64,000 nucleotides of DNA from Vibrio celticus (GTDB lineage Bacteria; Pseudomonadota; Gammaproteobacteria; Enterobacterales; Vibrionaceae), in the NCBI RefSeq assembly GCF_024347335.1, contig NZ_AP025463.1, positions 1,922,001 to 1,986,000 of the forward strand, written 5' to 3'. Under the pieces are notes generated by a model, which saw only the letters and a list, made by a program, of their open reading frames with translations, did not search any database and was not told where the DNA came from. Shown in pieces: positions 63,240-64,000 of this stretch. The position numbers were made by a program, and so were the translations under genes. The stretch's first letter is position 1. Every line of letters starts with the position of its first letter.

Positions 63240-64000
63240 GTGTCTTCGCAATCGTACGTAAGGAAAAATTTCTCTCTCGCCTGGCCCCTCGCCTTAAACG
63301 GTATCTTGATGCAGTCGATGTTGATGATCGACACGTTGCTGGTTTCTCCTCTTGGTGAAATCCCTTTAGCTGCAATGGGGATTGCGACGACTATCGTTGC
63401 CTTTGTACTGGGAATTCAAATGGCGCTGGCAAACGGTACTCAGTTAGTATTAAGCCGCGCAGTGGGCTCTGGCATCGCCGCGTCATTATCTAAAGCATTT
63501 TGGGCAGGGTTATTTATCAACCTTGGCGTAGCAACACTGTTTTGGCTTCTACTTACTTTTTTCGAACAACCCTTGATTCAAGCATTAACAGACGACGCTT
63601 CCCTTCACTTAGAAATCAGCCGCTATCTAGATATCTCGAAATACATCGTCATTTTCACAGCACTGACGCAAGTGATCATTGCTTTATTTAATGCACTAGG
63701 CAGAACTAAAGTCCCATTCAAAGGTTACTTAATTGAACTGCCTATCAATGCTGTACTCTCATATGTGCTGATTCATGGTTTTTCTAATTTTGAAGGCATT
63801 GGTGTACAAGGTGCCGCATTAGGCAGCATCATTGCAATAACGATCCGCTTGCTGTATCTGGTTTTGTGCGTGTATTTAAGCTCAGCGATTTCACTCAAAT
63901 TAGATGCTCAGCGATCTGAATTCTTTACTAACGTTCGCCGTCACTTTATCGAAATATTCCCCGTAGCAGCGAACGTGACCATGCTTTTGATTGGCGCAAC
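63240..64000 (+). CDS. MATE-family efflux transporter, 5' part (runs off window)
   Basis: At least 253 residues are visible, starting with GTG 63240 (AAGGTG lies 7 bases upstream). The sequence (FSLAWPLALNGILMQSMLMIDTLLVSPLGEIPLAAMGIATTIVAFVLGIQ) contains the MATE N-terminal motif with the Asp in MIDTLLV, and six membrane segments can be counted to the edge. MATE proteins export drugs or metabolites with Na+ or H+. The substrate is unknown; the last part lies outside. Confidence 0.85.
   Translation, partial: MSSQSYVRKNFSLAWPLALNGILMQSMLMIDTLLVSPLGEIPLAAMGIATTIVAFVLGIQMALANGTQLVLSRAVGSGIAASLSKAFWAGLFINLGVATLFWLLLTFFEQPLIQALTDDASLHLEISRYLDISKYIVIFTALTQVIIALFNALGRTKVPFKGYLIELPINAVLSYVLIHGFSNFEGIGVQGAALGSIIAITIRLLYLVLCVYLSSAISLKLDAQRSEFFTNVRRHFIEIFPVAANVTMLLIGA

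Overview
The window looks like chromosome of a marine Vibrio, most likely of the Splendidus clade. I infer this from moderate-to-low GC, Vibrio-like proteins (TnaA, a FadR-type alginate regulon, a KdgM porin, PL6 and PL38-type lyases) and a heavy load of IS4, IS5, IS21, IS110 and IS3 fragments. No rRNA, tRNA or CRISPR array was found.

Layout. 1-950 is one end of a decayed IS4-family element whose nearly identical partner lies in inverted orientation at 48393-49784 with an 8-bp target duplication. 1399-4637 is a virulence-type locus: a ToxR-like membrane regulator (frameshifted near its C-terminus), a small membrane partner and a secreted aerolysin. 4783-7390 holds a LysE exporter and an M32 carboxypeptidase.

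The M32 gene is the most unusual object here. Its conserved GCMQDIHW segment occurs three times in frame, separated by two foreign linkers. Downstream lie a displaced remnant of the M32 3' end (8784-8852) and three copies of the region that follows the gene (7363, 8808 and 17008). I read this as two successive insertions of cassettes that each carry a replacement 3' end for the gene. The younger cassette carries a HEPN-domain protein. The older one (about 8 kb) carries umuDC under a LexA box, with umuC split by an IS21 element, plus several unknown proteins. 17106-22440 is an IS graveyard around a 783-residue membrane protein of unknown function.

22686-48228 is mainly core or metabolic DNA: a secreted endonuclease I, a YdjM-type protein, a TauE/SafE exporter, the MesX-MesD methionine synthase pair, a run of small leftward genes (TPR, CYTH, GNAT, OGFr-like), a DASS transporter with its own histidine kinase and response regulator, a fused LacI/PAS/GGDEF/EAL protein, a LysR regulator, tryptophanase with a candidate TnaC leader peptide, two membrane-associated GTPases and an MsrA.

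49818-63082 is an alginate-use region: Na+ symporter plus PL6 lyase (leftward), a MORN-like secreted protein, a PL38-type lyase plus KdgM porin (rightward), and an SDR reductase flanked by two paralogous FadR-family regulators. An exonuclease/CBS-DUF294 pair sits between them. Lyases cut alginate outside or at the cell surface, KdgM and the symporter import oligomers, and the SDR probably reduces the unsaturated uronate product. TTGTA...TACAA-type sites in the promoters are candidate operators for the twin regulators. The window ends inside a MATE efflux gene.
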